In this document: one piece after another, positions 50,001 to 61,099 of the stretch
How positions within the stretch are numbered: the stretch's first letter is position 1
How the letters are laid out: each line of letters opens with the position of its first letter
Source of the DNA: Cliona cf. orientalis
Taxonomy: Eukaryota; Porifera; Demospongiae; Clionaida; Clionaidae
Length of the DNA stretch: 64,000 nucleotides
NCBI GenBank assembly: GCA_963930775.1
Contig: OZ005689.1
Coordinates: 13,454,923-13,518,922 of the forward strand
Reading direction: 5' to 3'
Made by a program: the position numbers and the translations under genes
Notes under the pieces: model-generated
Databases searched by the model: none
Told to the model about the DNA's origin: nothing
What the model saw: the letters and a program-made list of their open reading frames with translations, nothing else

Positions 50001-53000
50001 ACGGCTTCAGCGTGCAAAAATGGCCAAAAATTCCCAAATCTAATGTTAGGCACAATTTCAAAGGATTGGATTATAGTTAAGAATCCAGATTGGAGATGAA
50101 GATAGACACCAACAAGATATATTTTTGTGCCAAATAAGAAGTCTTAACTACAAAGATTCATGGAGCTATCAACCAAAATACCCAGAATATGGTTATTTTC
50201 GTTAGGCACAGAAACTTGCATGAGTATTATAGTTAAGAGTCAATATTGTACTCTATGCATCCTTATGCATTAATAATCCTAGTGTATGTGTGGAATTGCA
50301 AATATTTAGCAGGAAACGCCCATTCTGGAAGCAAACATTGAATGCGTGGAGTGCTTCGCTTCTAAGGCGTCCAAGCGAGGTAAGATAGTAACGATAGGCA
50401 GCCCAAAAGCCGGCCTTTTTAATGCTCCGATGTTTTTTGTGGGGTTGACAGTCACCGCCTCACTAGGCGGTCCGATAGTCAGTTTGTTTTAGCTATGTAC
50501 GGTAATACCATGTGGAAGTAGATATACCAGAGCGATTCTCTACCTTTAGAAACTTACTTCATCTTGTCTATAGCCTTCGATCTTGTAATTTTTGATTGTT
50601 TGTATTGCTATGTATTGTGTATGTGATACCAGACCAACGTCATAGTTCGTCATAGCTTCTGTTACAGAGTGGTCTTTGTTTGACGCTTTGCACGCTAATA
50701 CTGCTGCTAAAAATGATATTATAGATAAAAATAAGTGTGCATGCAAAGTTAGAAAAAAGTCTACTCTTTTACTGTGTAGCACGGTACTGGCAGGTCTGTT
50801 GCCCCATTCCTTCCTGTTTACTTCCTTTTGCCCAAGAGAAGGCTGCAGGTCCAGGATAATCCTATGTTTATTTGTAGTAAACTACTATGTCGATAATCAG
50901 TATGGCAAGTGTCAATAATTATATATATACAACGAAAAATATTTTTCAGAGCGATAATTTTCTTATATAGTTCGTGTCATTACATGAGGGCATGGATATG
51001 CGTCTTGGAAGCGCCCCGTTGCTATGAACGCGCGGCACGGGTGGAGAGAAAGTCCGCACTACAAGGCTGAGGATTGGTGATCATGCATGCTATAGCCACA
51101 TTATCCCATGATTGTGACATTAAACATAATTGTAGGTACGTGTCGGTTATTGTGCTATAGGCCTAAAATAGCCATGGAAATAGCCTTCTGTGTCATTAAG
51201 CAAAACACGTTAACAAGGGGCATGGTCAATGCATTAGGAGCATAGCTAAAATTTGCTCGCGATTGGCTCAGCACCACCCTTGTTCAAATCCTGGATACAC
51301 CCCTAATGGCAACGTTCTCACTCTGCTTGAATGTTGAATCTATTGTGGCCACCAAATTATTGACAGGTATGATAAAGAAGATACTTGCCTCTCGCTTTGC
51401 TCAAGGCTTGGTGGCCTCTTGAAACACACAGTGCTTTGTACTGTTTCTTCACTTCAGCGACCCTCAATGCTGTGCATACATGCACGGCACTACATTTCTG
51501 ATGCTCATGAGCCTTCTGAATTTGTGGCAGAGCACATATTTTGTGTCCTATACTTTAGTATAAGAAAATTGATGGTCCAAATGTTTTTGTTGTTCATATA
51601 ATAATAATAGTATAATTCGTACATTTAGGATAAAAAGCCACAAGAAGAAGGGAAAGCTAAAGTGAGAGATTTAGTGAAGGAGTTTAAAGAGCAGTGTCAG
51701 CAACAGATTTCAACTAAGCGCTTTGGTCCAGAAGAATTTGAAAAAAGTATATATGATTATAATAATTAATGTATCCCACATACACATGTATACCTGTGTA
51801 CTATACCAGCCATTGGACTCAGTTTACTGCCATAACTCCCTGGCCCCATGCTATAACTATAATTTATTAATTCTTAGTTTGTAGTGATTCATCCACTAAC
51901 TTTGACATAATATGTGACCGTATCTGACAAAACCCAGCATATGGGATCTGCGCGCTATTCACGCAATGCGTGTTTTAGTACCTCAAGTTAAAATGGTCAA
52001 AGTTGAGTTTTTGTGTAGATTTACTCAACTTCAAGTAGCATCAATTCAACAATAAATAAATACAGGACGTTTCGACCCGGAGGCTTTCATCAGCTGTTCT
52101 GGGCACAACCGGAAACACAAACGACTTAAATAAGATGTGAGCATGAACGGATAATAAGAGAGGGGGTGTGATGATACTTTCGTGGTGTGGCCACATGGTC
52201 TGAGTTCTCTAGAAGAATTCCATTCACACCTGAATCAGCAGCATCCCTCCATCCAATTCACGAGGGAAGACGAGTCCGAATGTAGGATTCCTTTCCTAGA
52301 CACCATGGTGGAGAGAAGGGAAAGGTCGGTCACTACAACAGTCTACCTCAAACCCACCCACACAGATCGATATCTGCACTTCTCGTCTCCCATCACGGAA
52401 AACAGCTCCTGAGCACTATCTGTAGCCTGCGGGACAGAGCACACAATATCTGTGACAAATCCGAGAGAGGAAGGGAGTTGTCACACCTCTCCAAGGTTTT
52501 CCACACGAATGGGTACCCTGAACCCCTGGTTAGGCGTACTCTGTCCAGAACACCACCAAGTAGTTTGAAGGAAGAGTGTAGGGTTGAAAATATGGATGAG
52601 GATGACGATGACAACACCGAGATTGAACAACCCAAGATCCTGTGTCTTCCCTATATTAAAGGAGTAAGTGAAAGAATTGAACGGGGTTGTCGACAGCTAG
52701 GCATCCATGCAGTCTTTAAGTCAGGCCACATACTCAGACAATCGTTAATGAGAGTTAAAACAGCCATCAAAGACGAAGAGAAGAAATGTGTGGTGTATGA
52801 GGTTCCCTGTGGCGAATATGAACAAGTATACATTGATGAGACTGGCAGGAATCTCAAGGAAAGACTGAAAGAACACCAATATGCAGTGAAGAAGGAGAAC
52901 CCCAAGAACGGCATTGCCGCACACGCTTGCCAACAACAGCATGAAGTGAACTGGGACGTAGCAAAAGTACGTTGTAGAGAACAACTCTACTGGAAAAGAA

Positions 53001-56000
53001 AGGTCCTGGAAGCAATACACATATGGCAACAACCCAACACCTCCAACCTCGATTGTGGCCTCCAGATAAACCCGGTATGGCTCCTTCACCTTAAGAAACC
53101 TTGATCAAGTACTATAACTCTTGTTTTATCGCCCTCCATCACCTTTCCTTTCTCGCATGCATGTCTCATGCTATTTCTAACTTTTCACCACACCCCTTTT
53201 CTTATTATCCGTTCATGCTCGCATCTTATTTAAGTCGTTTGTGTTTCCGGTTGTGCCCAGAACAGCTGATGAAGGCCTCCGGGTCGAAACGTCCTGTATT
53301 TATTTATTGTTGAATTTACGCTACGAGTAAATCTGCACTTGTATGTACACGTAGCAATGAGTCTCTATTCTATTGAGTTTTGTCATATTCATGCCAAAGA
53401 AGCTTTCTACTTACCTTTGCCATCGTCTACGGAGGCTAACCGTAAGTTACAAAGGCGAAATAAGCCTTCATTTTTACCTACATAGTCTGTACAGCTACCG
53501 TACACGGAGCCCGTTGCTATGGGCACTAATTAGAATTCTCTACCTAGATACAGCTAGATTCATCGAACTACTGTACGTTCGCTCGCCTTTTTAGCTTCTT
53601 GGGCATCAAAGAACAATGGGCTGTAGTTGTCAACAACGAAATTCAACTCTTCCTCGATCTTTGCGCTCATTTCGAACGGCTCCGCCCAGGTCCATTTAAT
53701 TGATTTCCGGATCACGCGTAGTATGCGGAAACGCCATACGTGTGCATAGCAACGCCTTTGGACCGTAGTTTCTCGATTATTGGGGGTGTGGCACAATCAC
53801 AAACAAAGTGCTGTATCTCCACAATGAAGCGCACAGTCGGAAACTTGAACACAGGTTAGCTCTATGGTAGAGCTTATTAAAACTCTACTTTCACAAAAAA
53901 TCCCATATGCCAGGTTTTCTCGGAGATGGTCACATATGTGTTCGTCCACGAGAAAACTTGCTGGATATCAATCTGAGATACAGGCCAAAATAGTCGCCTG
54001 TCGTGATAACTATCGATTTTCATTTTTTTATATAGACGGAAGAGGAATCATTCCTCTACACAAAAATATGCTTCGCAGCTTCTAGAATGCAATACTTACC
54101 GAGTTATGGCTCGAAGAAGTCAGGTGAGGAGCTACATAGAGCGGCTATGATATGGAGTCCTTGCAGTTAGATAAGCTTGGCAGCTGCACACAAAAAATTC
54201 TCCACTTCTTTCTTCGATTCTGTATACTAACAATCTCTAGAAACCCTTGTCTTCTTGTTCTTTTCCATCTAAACGTTGGCTGCTGCTCTCATTCGAGTGT
54301 TTTGGCAGCCAGCTAGCTCATTGATTTGGTGGGTGATTTTGTGTACTAATGATCTATAGACACGCTTTTCTTTTCGTTCTTTTCCATCCAAACGCCGGCC
54401 GCTGCTTTCTTTCCAAAGTTTTGGCAGCCATCCATGGCTTTACCAGCCATACAGGCTCTGACAGCCTTGACATTGGTGCCCATAACTCTTTAGCATTCAA
54501 TAAATGAATCATTTATGGCTTTTAGATTTAAATAGGATGGACTGTAATGGAAAAAACTGTCTGCCTTACGGTAAAAATTTAATAAGTAATAGTTATACCA
54601 TGCCGACGAGGGCTGTATGCAATTTATTGCCTGAGCCTGAGGGCAAAGCCAATAAATCCCATGCGGCCCAAGGGCGCATGGTATAACTATTTTAAAGCCT
54701 ACTATGGCAACCATCTGCATTACTATAGCAATACATCCGTATTGACGTCATCCGACCACAACCTTCGCAAATATACCAGCTTCATAGTGACCATATGACA
54801 TCATACTGTTTGAATGTACCATAGATCGGGATATTTTTGCCAGTAAAATATTTTGCTTGTCAATTTTTTGTATAGTTTAAATTTCATTGCCAGACTTGAG
54901 CGACCAAAATTGGCATACGTCGACGTATGTTGCACAAAGTATTTCGCATGTTTGATTTTCGTCACGAAGGTCGTGACGAAAAGTTCGCAATCTACAGTAT
55001 GTACTAGCTACCCAGCTGTGTAGCTGGCAGCGCTTTTGTACGCTAGTAGTAGCGACGATTCCTTTGACTCTACAGTGACTATCAATCATCTGCAGCAATT
55101 CCTTGACTGAAATTCTGGTCTTTGTTACTCATTTTTATTTCTAAGGTGAGCATAAAGATTGGCTTGTATGAATCTAGCTGTAAATGGGGAGTTGTGGTAG
55201 CCGAGTAAATAGTAGCAGTGCAGGCTTGCGCACGTTAGTGAACCACTCAACAATAGTACATCAACTGTTTTAATACCCAGGTACATACACATAAATAGGC
55301 ACAAAGCATTCTAAATACACGAACATACATAACATTGAAATGCATTACATCACAATATACTACACTCCTCCTCCCTTAAAATAGAGAGTACACACACACT
55401 CAAAAATCACTAAACAACATACAAGTTCAAGAGTTTACAATCCATACCGATTTGGTGGTCTATGAATTCGACTTGGATAACGTCGGCTCTCACCACCACT
55501 AGCTTCAGGTTCGGGTGAATTGTTCTCAACACGTTCTGGTTCAGGGTTAGACTCTACATCAGACGAATCGTCATCACCATCAATTACCAAAGTGTTCTCT
55601 TCACTCTGATCCTCACTAGCACTGTCATTTGCTGCTCTGTGTCGTAAATGATCTTGGTGACGGCGACATTTCTTTCCATTTTGCAGTTCGATTTCGAACG
55701 ATACTGGTCCTTTACTGCTGACAATGAGACCTGGCAACCATCTATTTCCTTGACCGAAATTCTTAGCATAGACTCTCTCTCCCTCTACGAAAGTGCGAGG
55801 TTTGCAGTGTTTGTCTCGGTTACTCTTCTGCTTAGCTTGTTTGCTGATGACTCTAGCTTGAACATCTGGCTTGAGTAAATCAAGTCGAGAGCGAAGCTTT
55901 CTTCCCATTAGCATCTCACATGGAGGTAGACCAGTCGTTGTGTGAGGAGTGATGCGATACTGAAACAAAAATTTGGAAATTCTGTCCCAGATAGTGCCAC

Positions 56001-59000
56001 TGCTAACTTTCTTCATACCTTGCTTGAAAACTTGAACAGCACGTTCTGCAAGCCCATTGGATGATGGGTGGTATGGTGCTACACGAATGTGTTGGATACC
56101 ATTAGACTTGCAAAATTCTTGAAACTCTTTGGCAACAAATTGTGAGCCATTATCTGAGACGATCGAATCTGGTATGCCAAATCTGGAGAATAACTGACGC
56201 AAGTGTTGCACTGTAGTCAAGGCTGTAGCTGAGGTCATAGGAAACACCTCGATCCACTTTGAATGAGCATCTATGACGATGAGGAACATTTTTCCTTCTG
56301 TTGGACCGGCATAGTCAATATGTAGGCGAGACCACGGTCGAGTTGGCCATTGCCAAGGATGTAGGGGTGCTACTGCGGGGGTTGGTCGACACTGTTGACA
56401 CTGTGAGCACTCTTTCACCATCTTTTCCAGTTCCGAATCGAGTCCTGGCCACCAGACTAGACTTCTAGCCAATGCTTTCATCTTAGTGACTCCTGGGTGA
56501 CCACTGTGTAGGTCCAGTAAGACTTGAGTTCTACCAGGGGGTGGCACAATCACTCTCCCAGCCCACATGATACATCCAGCATGTGAAGTTAGCTCCATAC
56601 TTTTCGTCCAGTAGGGCTTTAACTCAGCATTTGCAGACGCTGGCCATCCGTTTTGAAGGTATTGGAGCACTTCTGAGAGGAGTGGATCACGCTGAGTCCA
56701 AGCAGCTATCTGTGCAGCTGTGATCGGAGCTTCGTCTAGTTTTTGCACCATCAGCACAAACTCCGGGGGAACTACAGTCTTCTGTGGCGTCTCTGGTAGA
56801 GGCAATCGACTCATGGCATCCGCATTAGCGTGTTGCTGGGTTGTTCGACAGGCAATTGTGTATTGATATGATGACAACGTAAGTGCCCACCGCTGGATCC
56901 TGTTCGATGCTTGAGCTGGAATCGGTTTACTTTCATTGAAGAGCGACATCAGTGGTCGATGGTCTGTCTGCAGTGTGAAGTGATGTCCGAAAAGGTATGC
57001 GTGGAAACGTTTCACGCCAAATACACACGCCAGTCCCTCTTTTTCAATCTGAGAATACTTTTTCTCTGCGTCAGACAACGTACGTGAGACAAATCCAATA
57101 GGTTTCTCCGATCCATCCGGCATTTCGTGGGACAATACTGCGCCGATTCCGTAGGCTGAGGCGTCACAAGCGAGTCGAATGTTGAGTGATGGGTCGAAAT
57201 GAACGAGAAGTTGAGACGATAGCAACGACTGTTTCGATTCTTTGAACGACTTTTCTTGCTCGTCTGACCACTGCCACTTTACGCTGTGCTTGAGCAGCTT
57301 GTACAGTGGTGCCAAGGTTGTCGACAAATTCGGTAGAAATCGCGAATAATACGTGAGTAAACCAAGATACGACTTTAATTCGGAAACATTGGTTGGACGT
57401 GGAGCTTCCTGGATTGCTTTTACCTTCTCCGCCGTTGGATGGGTGCCCTGGGCATCGACACGGTAGCCCAAGTAATCCACGGAGGGTGCAAGAAAGATAC
57501 ACTTTGTTCTCTTCAGTCTCAGTCCTGCATTGCTGAGTCTTTTCAGCACCTCCTCCAAGACAGCTAAATGAGCTCCTTCTGTCTTTCCAGTGATGAGTAT
57601 GTCATCAATATACACCACGACTCCAGGGATTCCACTTAGGAGACTCTCCATGACTCGTTGGAAGATCCCTGGAGCCGATGCGACTCCGAAGGGCAAACGA
57701 TTGAAGCGGTAGAGCCCACGATGGGTGTTGATGACGACAAACTTTTTGGACTCCTCGTCCAGGAGCAGCTGTTGGTAGGCCTGGCTCATGTCCAATTTCG
57801 TGAACAGTTTCCCACCAGCCAGTTTAGCGAGGAGATCTTCAATCTTGGGAATTGGATATCGATCGAGCTTTGATGCTTGATTCACGGTGAGTTTAAAATC
57901 TCCACAGATTCGAACAGATTTCCCATCTGATTTCAGCACTGATACGATAGGCGCTGCCCAGTCGGCAAACTGTACGGCTTCGATTATGCCATCTTTCTCT
58001 AAACGTTGCAGTTCCTCATCCACCTTGCCATACATAGCGTAGGGGACTGAACGGGCCTTACAAAAGCGGGGAGTAGCATTGGGGTCGACTGAAATCTGGG
58101 CTTTGTATCCTTTCAATGTGCCCAGTTCGGCCTTGAAAACCTCTTGGTGTCGATCCAAGATGTCCTGCAAACCAGGGTGGCTCCTGACATTGTTGATGGA
58201 CTGCCAGTTCAATCGAATCTTCGTCAACCACTGTCGTCCGAAAAGGCTTGGACCCCTGCCTTCCACCACAACCAGTGGAAGTGTCTCCTTCTGCTCGCCA
58301 TAGCGTACCTCCACCTGCATTTGTCCTGCAACAGTTATCGGCTCTCCCAGGTAAGTCTGCATAGGGAGGCTGCACGGCTGTAGAGTGTACCCAGGGAACA
58401 GATCATCCAGCATCTTCTTCGACATTAATGACACTGGAGCTCCTGTGTCTAACTCCATACTCACAGGCTTACTGTCTAGGAGCACGTCCACTTTGATGGG
58501 TCCAGTAGGCTTGGCTGCCATGTACTTGAGGTAGTACATGTCTTCCTCAGACTCTGTGTCTGCATCAGTGGCTTCTAGTACAGTCTTTACTCTGTGTGTA
58601 CGTTTCTTATCTGATGACTGTACACTGGAATTCCTTTTGGCTTGTTTACAGGCTCTCTTAATGTGGCCCACCTTACCACAGTTGTGACAACGTAATCCTT
58701 TGACTGGACAGTTAATTGGCTTGTGGTTCGACTTCCCACACCTGTAGCAGTTGATTGTGACCTTGAGCACGTCCTTTTTCGCTGTACCTGCACTCGCAGC
58801 GTTTGCAGTAGAGGTAGCCTGCAGCTCTGTGACTTCTTTCGCCGCAGCTTCCATACCCGTAGCTACCTCGACGGCCTTCTGGAGAGTCAGCTCCTTCTTG
58901 TTTAGCAAGCAGTTTTGGATCGCCTTGCTCCCCAGTCCGCACACAAAACGATCTCTCAACGCTTCTTCGAGAAACGTCTTAAACTCGCAATATCTCGCCA

Positions 59001-61099
59001 ACCTCCGTAACTCGGCGATGAATTGCGCGACTGATTCACCAGCTGCTTGGTTCCTTTTATGGAAGTGGAAGCGCTCCGCAATAACGAGCGGCTTTGGTTC
59101 ATAGTGTCCTTTTAGCGCCTCCACCAGCTCATCGAACGTCTTGTCTTTGGGGTCTGTAGGCGACAGGAGGTTTCGTAGGAGGTCATAGGTTTTGCCTCCA
59201 ATAACACTGAGCAGTACTGGGACCTTACGAGCATCCTCGATCCCGTTCGCTTGGATGAAGAGCTTCACTCGCTCCACGTATGCCGTTAGAGAGTCCGTCT
59301 CTGGGTTGAACTCCGGCACCTGCCCGATGACCGCTGTCGCCATCCCGAACTCGTCGCCAAATGTGGTAGCCGAGTAAATAGTAGCAGTGCAGGCTTGCGC
59401 ACGTTAGTGAACCACTCAACAATAGTACATCAACTGTTTTAATACCCAGGTACATACACATAAATAGGCACAAAGCATTCTAAATACACGAACATACATA
59501 ACATTGAAATGCATTACATCACAATATACTACAGGAGTGTACCTAGCTGAAATAGGCAGCATCTGGCTTACTGGGCTTTGTACATTGTTTTTTAGTGTGT
59601 GCATGGTAGAGATACAGATTGCACTGTAAATCAAGAGATTTATGTGTGCATCTTATTCATGCATATTCATGCATGGTATATATAGCCTAGGCACATGAAT
59701 AAAATTAACCAACGCAATTATTACCCACAGCATGCACCGGCCAGTGGTTTACCACATGGTCACACATCATTGCATGCTAGTGCTAGTGTGTTGTAGCTAC
59801 CTACACTACTGATTTTGAGGTTGCTAAGTATTTTTGAAGAGGAAGCTCTGCTGCTACTAAAGTTCTCCGGCCAACTTGTAGCTAAAAGTTTCTCATAAAA
59901 CCCAAATCAGTGAAGATTAGTTTAAACATGGTCTCCATGTCACAAGAGTACACCTCATTGATGATGGTCCATCCAACATGCTCAGAGCAGCCACATGGCA
60001 GTGTTGTAGGAAAATACATAGTAAACAGTCATAAACTCTTATAAAACTAACGATTAAATCGCTAGTCCACACAGCCAAAAATGTTCATAATGCTCATCTA
60101 ATCCATTCATACATACTTAGACATTGCTTTGGACATAGCTTCTATGGCAAAGCTCATGGCGCAAGAGCAGCTGGGCAATATTCATATTACTCTAAGTACG
60201 TCCTGGGTGATAAGAGTATTGCCCTCGCCTTGATCAGCTTTAAGGTGTATAGCGAAAGTGCATGGCACTTTGATCCACCCACGTAGTAGGCTGTAATAGT
60301 CATTTCCTCTTCATAATAATAGTTATGCATGTTTATGGAAAGAGCCTACATTTAATAAATCTTGTTATATAATATTTATGTGACCTTCCATGACAAAACC
60401 AACCATGACAACCAATTTTTAAGTTAACATCACCATTACCAAGTACAATCTTTGAACCATTGCTCCTGCAAATTTGAAGTCTCTAGCCTGTGTGGTCATG
60501 TAGATATGTGCCAAAATGTACCCAGATCGCCCGTGATAAAAATGTGCAGCAAGCACAATGAAATATTGCTACGTACGTTGCATACAGAGCCGTTTATGCA
60601 AAATACGTGGTCACGAGCACTAAGTCAAAGAGCTAGGTGGCTGCCAAAACGTTACTAGAAAGAAAGCAGCAGCTGGCGTTTCAATGGAATGGAACGAAAA
60701 GATGAGCGTGTCTATAGATCATTAGTACAATAATTCCTCTATCAATCTATGCCTAGAAGTGAAAAATGATGATTATCACCTTGGGCAACTAAATTAGCCT
60801 GTATCTCAGATTGATATTCCAGTGCAATGTGGTTGGTTTCATCATGGAGGGTCACATATTACACACTTTATGCAAGATGAAACAATAATAATTATGTAAC
60901 ATTTTCTATGCAGGTATGCATGCCTTTTTGGATGAAAGTGCTCCAAAATTGCAGAAAGTGTTTGATGCTTCATGTGGATTCTGGAACGTTCAATCAGTAC
61001 TCATGCGTCATGTGGAAGATATGGTGGAAAGTGTCACTGTAATCCGATCAGAAGCAAGAAGGCTCTGCAGAATGGGTGCTATGAACGTGATGGATAAAC
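47098..61099 (+). CDS. Unrecognised multi-exon gene, 5' part
   Basis: Exons 47098-47182, 47644-47813, 51629-51746 and 60914-61099 join in phases 1, 0 and 1 to give 186 continuous codons, with the last exon ending in phase 1 at a GTATGT donor, so the gene continues. Exon 1 encodes MRHERSIDSLSETEKRAHDP. Exon 2 is very basic (APKAKKKRKTTQIWKEFED), a possible nuclear localisation signal. Exon 3 is a charged helix (KVRDLVKEFKEQCQQQISTK). Exon 4 has LMRHVEDMVESVTVIRSEAR, also helical. No known domain was recognised. The intron between exons 3 and 4 contains the Gypsy and Penelope elements. An alternative is that exons 2-4 are the 3' part of the GTPase gene, since a second acceptor at 47646 gives phase 0. 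The TTTTAG acceptor and the upstream promoter motifs favour a separate gene or alternative promoter. Confidence 0.5.
48120..48365 (+). mobile_element. Truncated copy of the CAGTGGCGG element family
   Basis: AATGGxxxCCCCCTTTGGGCTGCACCTAGCACTAAGAA and ACTACTGCTATGGCTCACCTT words match 43740-43970. Neither TIR is complete, so it is a truncated copy with uncertain ends. Confidence 0.6.
48370..51600. other. Intron of the third gene, repeats only
   Basis: No supported exon. 48800-48915 holds an approximate 60-bp tandem duplication (GAACTTTCTGTTGTTGTCAGGGTxTCATCCAG, GCGAGGGGGGAAAGCTT). 49145 begins an unpaired CAGTGGCGGATCTAGG end. 49225-49370 has a GAACCCTCGCCGCAAAGC and CCATCTGTCCGTCCATCTGT motif reminiscent of widespread invertebrate repeats. 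50926-51140 resembles 21944-22200. Confidence 0.45.
52012..53345 (+). mobile_element. Penelope-like element, 5'-truncated, with inverted terminal repeats
   Basis: The flanking ~150-bp repeats (52012-52161 and 53190-53345) are inverted copies sharing TACAGGACGTTTCGACCCGG, CAGCTGTTCTGGGCACAACC and the rest of the arm. Between them lie the last part of an RT and a GIY-YIG domain. RT plus GIY-YIG with pseudo-LTR-type repeats in inverted orientation is the signature of Penelope-like retroelements. Most of the RT is absent, so the copy is incomplete. Confidence 0.82.
52182..53104 (+). pseudogene. Penelope RT tail and GIY-YIG endonuclease, frameshifted
   Basis: 52182-52412 encodes the end of the RT (EFHSHLNQQHPSIQFTREDE, IPFLDTMVERRE). 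After a frameshift, 52478-53104 encodes the linker and GIY-YIG domain: LPYIKGVSERIERGCRQLGI, VVYEVPCGEYEQVYIDETGR, LKERLKEHQYAV, and a C-terminal KRKVLEAIHIWQQ with the catalytic Glu. The second half of the GIY-YIG signature reads YID where YIG is usual, so catalytic competence is doubtful. The enzyme would nick target DNA for target-primed reverse transcription. Confidence 0.82.
53360..53930. other. Non-coding stretch
   Basis: No supported exon. GTTGTCAACAACGAAATT and ATGCGGAAACGCC words do not pair with other copies in the window. Open frames at 53373-53594 and 53560-53796 (-) show no domain. Confidence 0.35.
53937..54430 (-). mobile_element. TIR element, inverted partial copy of the 60379 family
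   Basis: It begins at TA followed by TGTGTTCGTCCACGAGAAAA, then GATATCAATCTGAGATACAG. This is the inverted right end of the element at 60379-60856. GCAGCTGCACACAAAAAATT and TTGTTCTTTTCCATCTAAACG match the interior of the 18048 copy in reverse. The far end was not located. Confidence 0.65.
54431..55192. other. Non-coding stretch before the Gypsy element
   Basis: No supported exon. It contains a diverged repeat of TTATACCATGCxxxx / GCATGGTATAACTA (54593-54690), an inverted pair around ~90 bp, and CGTCACGAAGGTCGTGACG (54960-54978), a near-perfect 9-bp hairpin. Confidence 0.4.
55193..55364 (-). repeat. Gypsy 3' LTR
   Basis: 172 bp, beginning TG and ending CA on the + strand. It is identical by eye to 59362-59533 and bordered by the GGAGT duplication on its outer side. 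In element orientation this is the 3' LTR because the ORF reads towards it. Confidence 0.93.
55435..59343 (-). CDS. Gypsy Gag-Pol polyprotein, 1302 aa
   Basis: A single uninterrupted frame. Gag occupies about the first 190 residues, followed by two CCHC knuckles (CYRCGKSNHKPINC and CHNCGKVGHIKRAC, about 200-235). Then come an aspartic protease with DTGAPVSLM (about 300), a reverse transcriptase with LPFGVASAP and VYIDDIL (catalytic Asp pair), RNase H with LACDASAYGIGA and QTDHRPL, and an integrase. The integrase has an H-H-C-C zinc domain (HSGHPG ... CSQCQQC) and D,D,E residues in LHIDYAGP, VSDNGSQF and GLAERAVQ. There is no chromodomain motif and no env-like ORF. Gag and Pol are fused in one frame with no programmed shift, as in several invertebrate Gypsy lineages. 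The start ATG lies 18 bp inside the 5' LTR boundary, so the primer-binding site must overlap or precede it closely. All catalytic motifs look complete. Confidence 0.96.
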   Translation of the reverse strand: MATAVIGQVPEFNPETDSLTAYVERVKLFIQANGIEDARKVPVLLSVIGGKTYDLLRNLLSPTDPKDKTFDELVEALKGHYEPKPLVIAERFHFHKRNQAAGESVAQFIAELRRLARYCEFKTFLEEALRDRFVCGLGSKAIQNCLLNKKELTLQKAVEVATGMEAAAKEVTELQATSTANAASAGTAKKDVLKVTINCYRCGKSNHKPINCPVKGLRCHNCGKVGHIKRACKQAKRNSSVQSSDKKRTHRVKTVLEATDADTESEEDMYYLKYMAAKPTGPIKVDVLLDSKPVSMELDTGAPVSLMSKKMLDDLFPGYTLQPCSLPMQTYLGEPITVAGQMQVEVRYGEQKETLPLVVVEGRGPSLFGRQWLTKIRLNWQSINNVRSHPGLQDILDRHQEVFKAELGTLKGYKAQISVDPNATPRFCKARSVPYAMYGKVDEELQRLEKDGIIEAVQFADWAAPIVSVLKSDGKSVRICGDFKLTVNQASKLDRYPIPKIEDLLAKLAGGKLFTKLDMSQAYQQLLLDEESKKFVVINTHRGLYRFNRLPFGVASAPGIFQRVMESLLSGIPGVVVYIDDILITGKTEGAHLAVLEEVLKRLSNAGLRLKRTKCIFLAPSVDYLGYRVDAQGTHPTAEKVKAIQEAPRPTNVSELKSYLGLLTYYSRFLPNLSTTLAPLYKLLKHSVKWQWSDEQEKSFKESKQSLLSSQLLVHFDPSLNIRLACDASAYGIGAVLSHEMPDGSEKPIGFVSRTLSDAEKKYSQIEKEGLACVFGVKRFHAYLFGHHFTLQTDHRPLMSLFNESKPIPAQASNRIQRWALTLSSYQYTIACRTTQQHANADAMSRLPLPETPQKTVVPPEFVLMVQKLDEAPITAAQIAAWTQRDPLLSEVLQYLQNGWPASANAELKPYWTKSMELTSHAGCIMWAGRVIVPPPGRTQVLLDLHSGHPGVTKMKALARSLVWWPGLDSELEKMVKECSQCQQCRPTPAVAPLHPWQWPTRPWSRLHIDYAGPTEGKMFLIVIDAHSKWIEVFPMTSATALTTVQHLRQLFSRFGIPDSIVSDNGSQFVAKEFQEFCKSNGIQHIRVAPYHPSSNGLAERAVQVFKQGMKKVSSGTIWDRISKFLFQYRITPHTTTGLPPCEMLMGRKLRSRLDLLKPDVQARVISKQAKQKSNRDKHCKPRTFVEGERVYAKNFGQGNRWLPGLIVSSKGPVSFEIELQNGKKCRRHQDHLRHRAANDSASEDQSEENTLVIDGDDDSSDVESNPEPERVENNSPEPEASGGESRRYPSRIHRPPNRYGL
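59362..59533 (-). repeat. Gypsy 5' LTR
   Basis: 172 bp, matching 55193-55364 throughout. It ends next to TTTGGCGACGAGTTCGGGAT in element orientation, where a primer-binding site is expected. GGAGT follows on the outer side. Confidence 0.93.
59540..60378. other. Intron sequence of the third gene
   Basis: No exon, TIR element or paired repeat was recognised here. Confidence 0.4.
60379..60856 (+). mobile_element. TIR element with TA duplication, uninterrupted copy
   Basis: Ends TGTGACCTTCCATGACAAAA and, inverted, TGTGACCCTCCATGATGAAA, flanked by TA (60377-60378, 60857-60858). 478 bp, no ORF. It ends only 57 bp before the acceptor of the exon at 60914, and it serves as the empty-site reference for the nested insertion at 18581. 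Confidence 0.8.

Larger units (their letters stand above)
55193..59533 (-). mobile_element. Ty3/Gypsy LTR retrotransposon, structurally intact
   Basis: Two 172-bp LTRs (55193-55364, 59362-59533) flank one long gag-pol ORF on the - strand. The LTRs read TGTGGTAGCC...ATACTACA on + and appear identical. GGAGT is duplicated directly outside (55188-55192 and 59534-59538). A purine-rich tract on the - strand (55365-55380) sits next to the 3' LTR as polypurine tract. Identical LTRs and an open ORF suggest a very recent insertion. It lies in the last sampled intron of the third gene, antisense to it. Confidence 0.95.

Noticed and set aside
55584-59473. Open frames on + and in other - frames across the Gypsy element
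   Set aside because: Shadows of the 1302-codon gag-pol frame; none has a domain.
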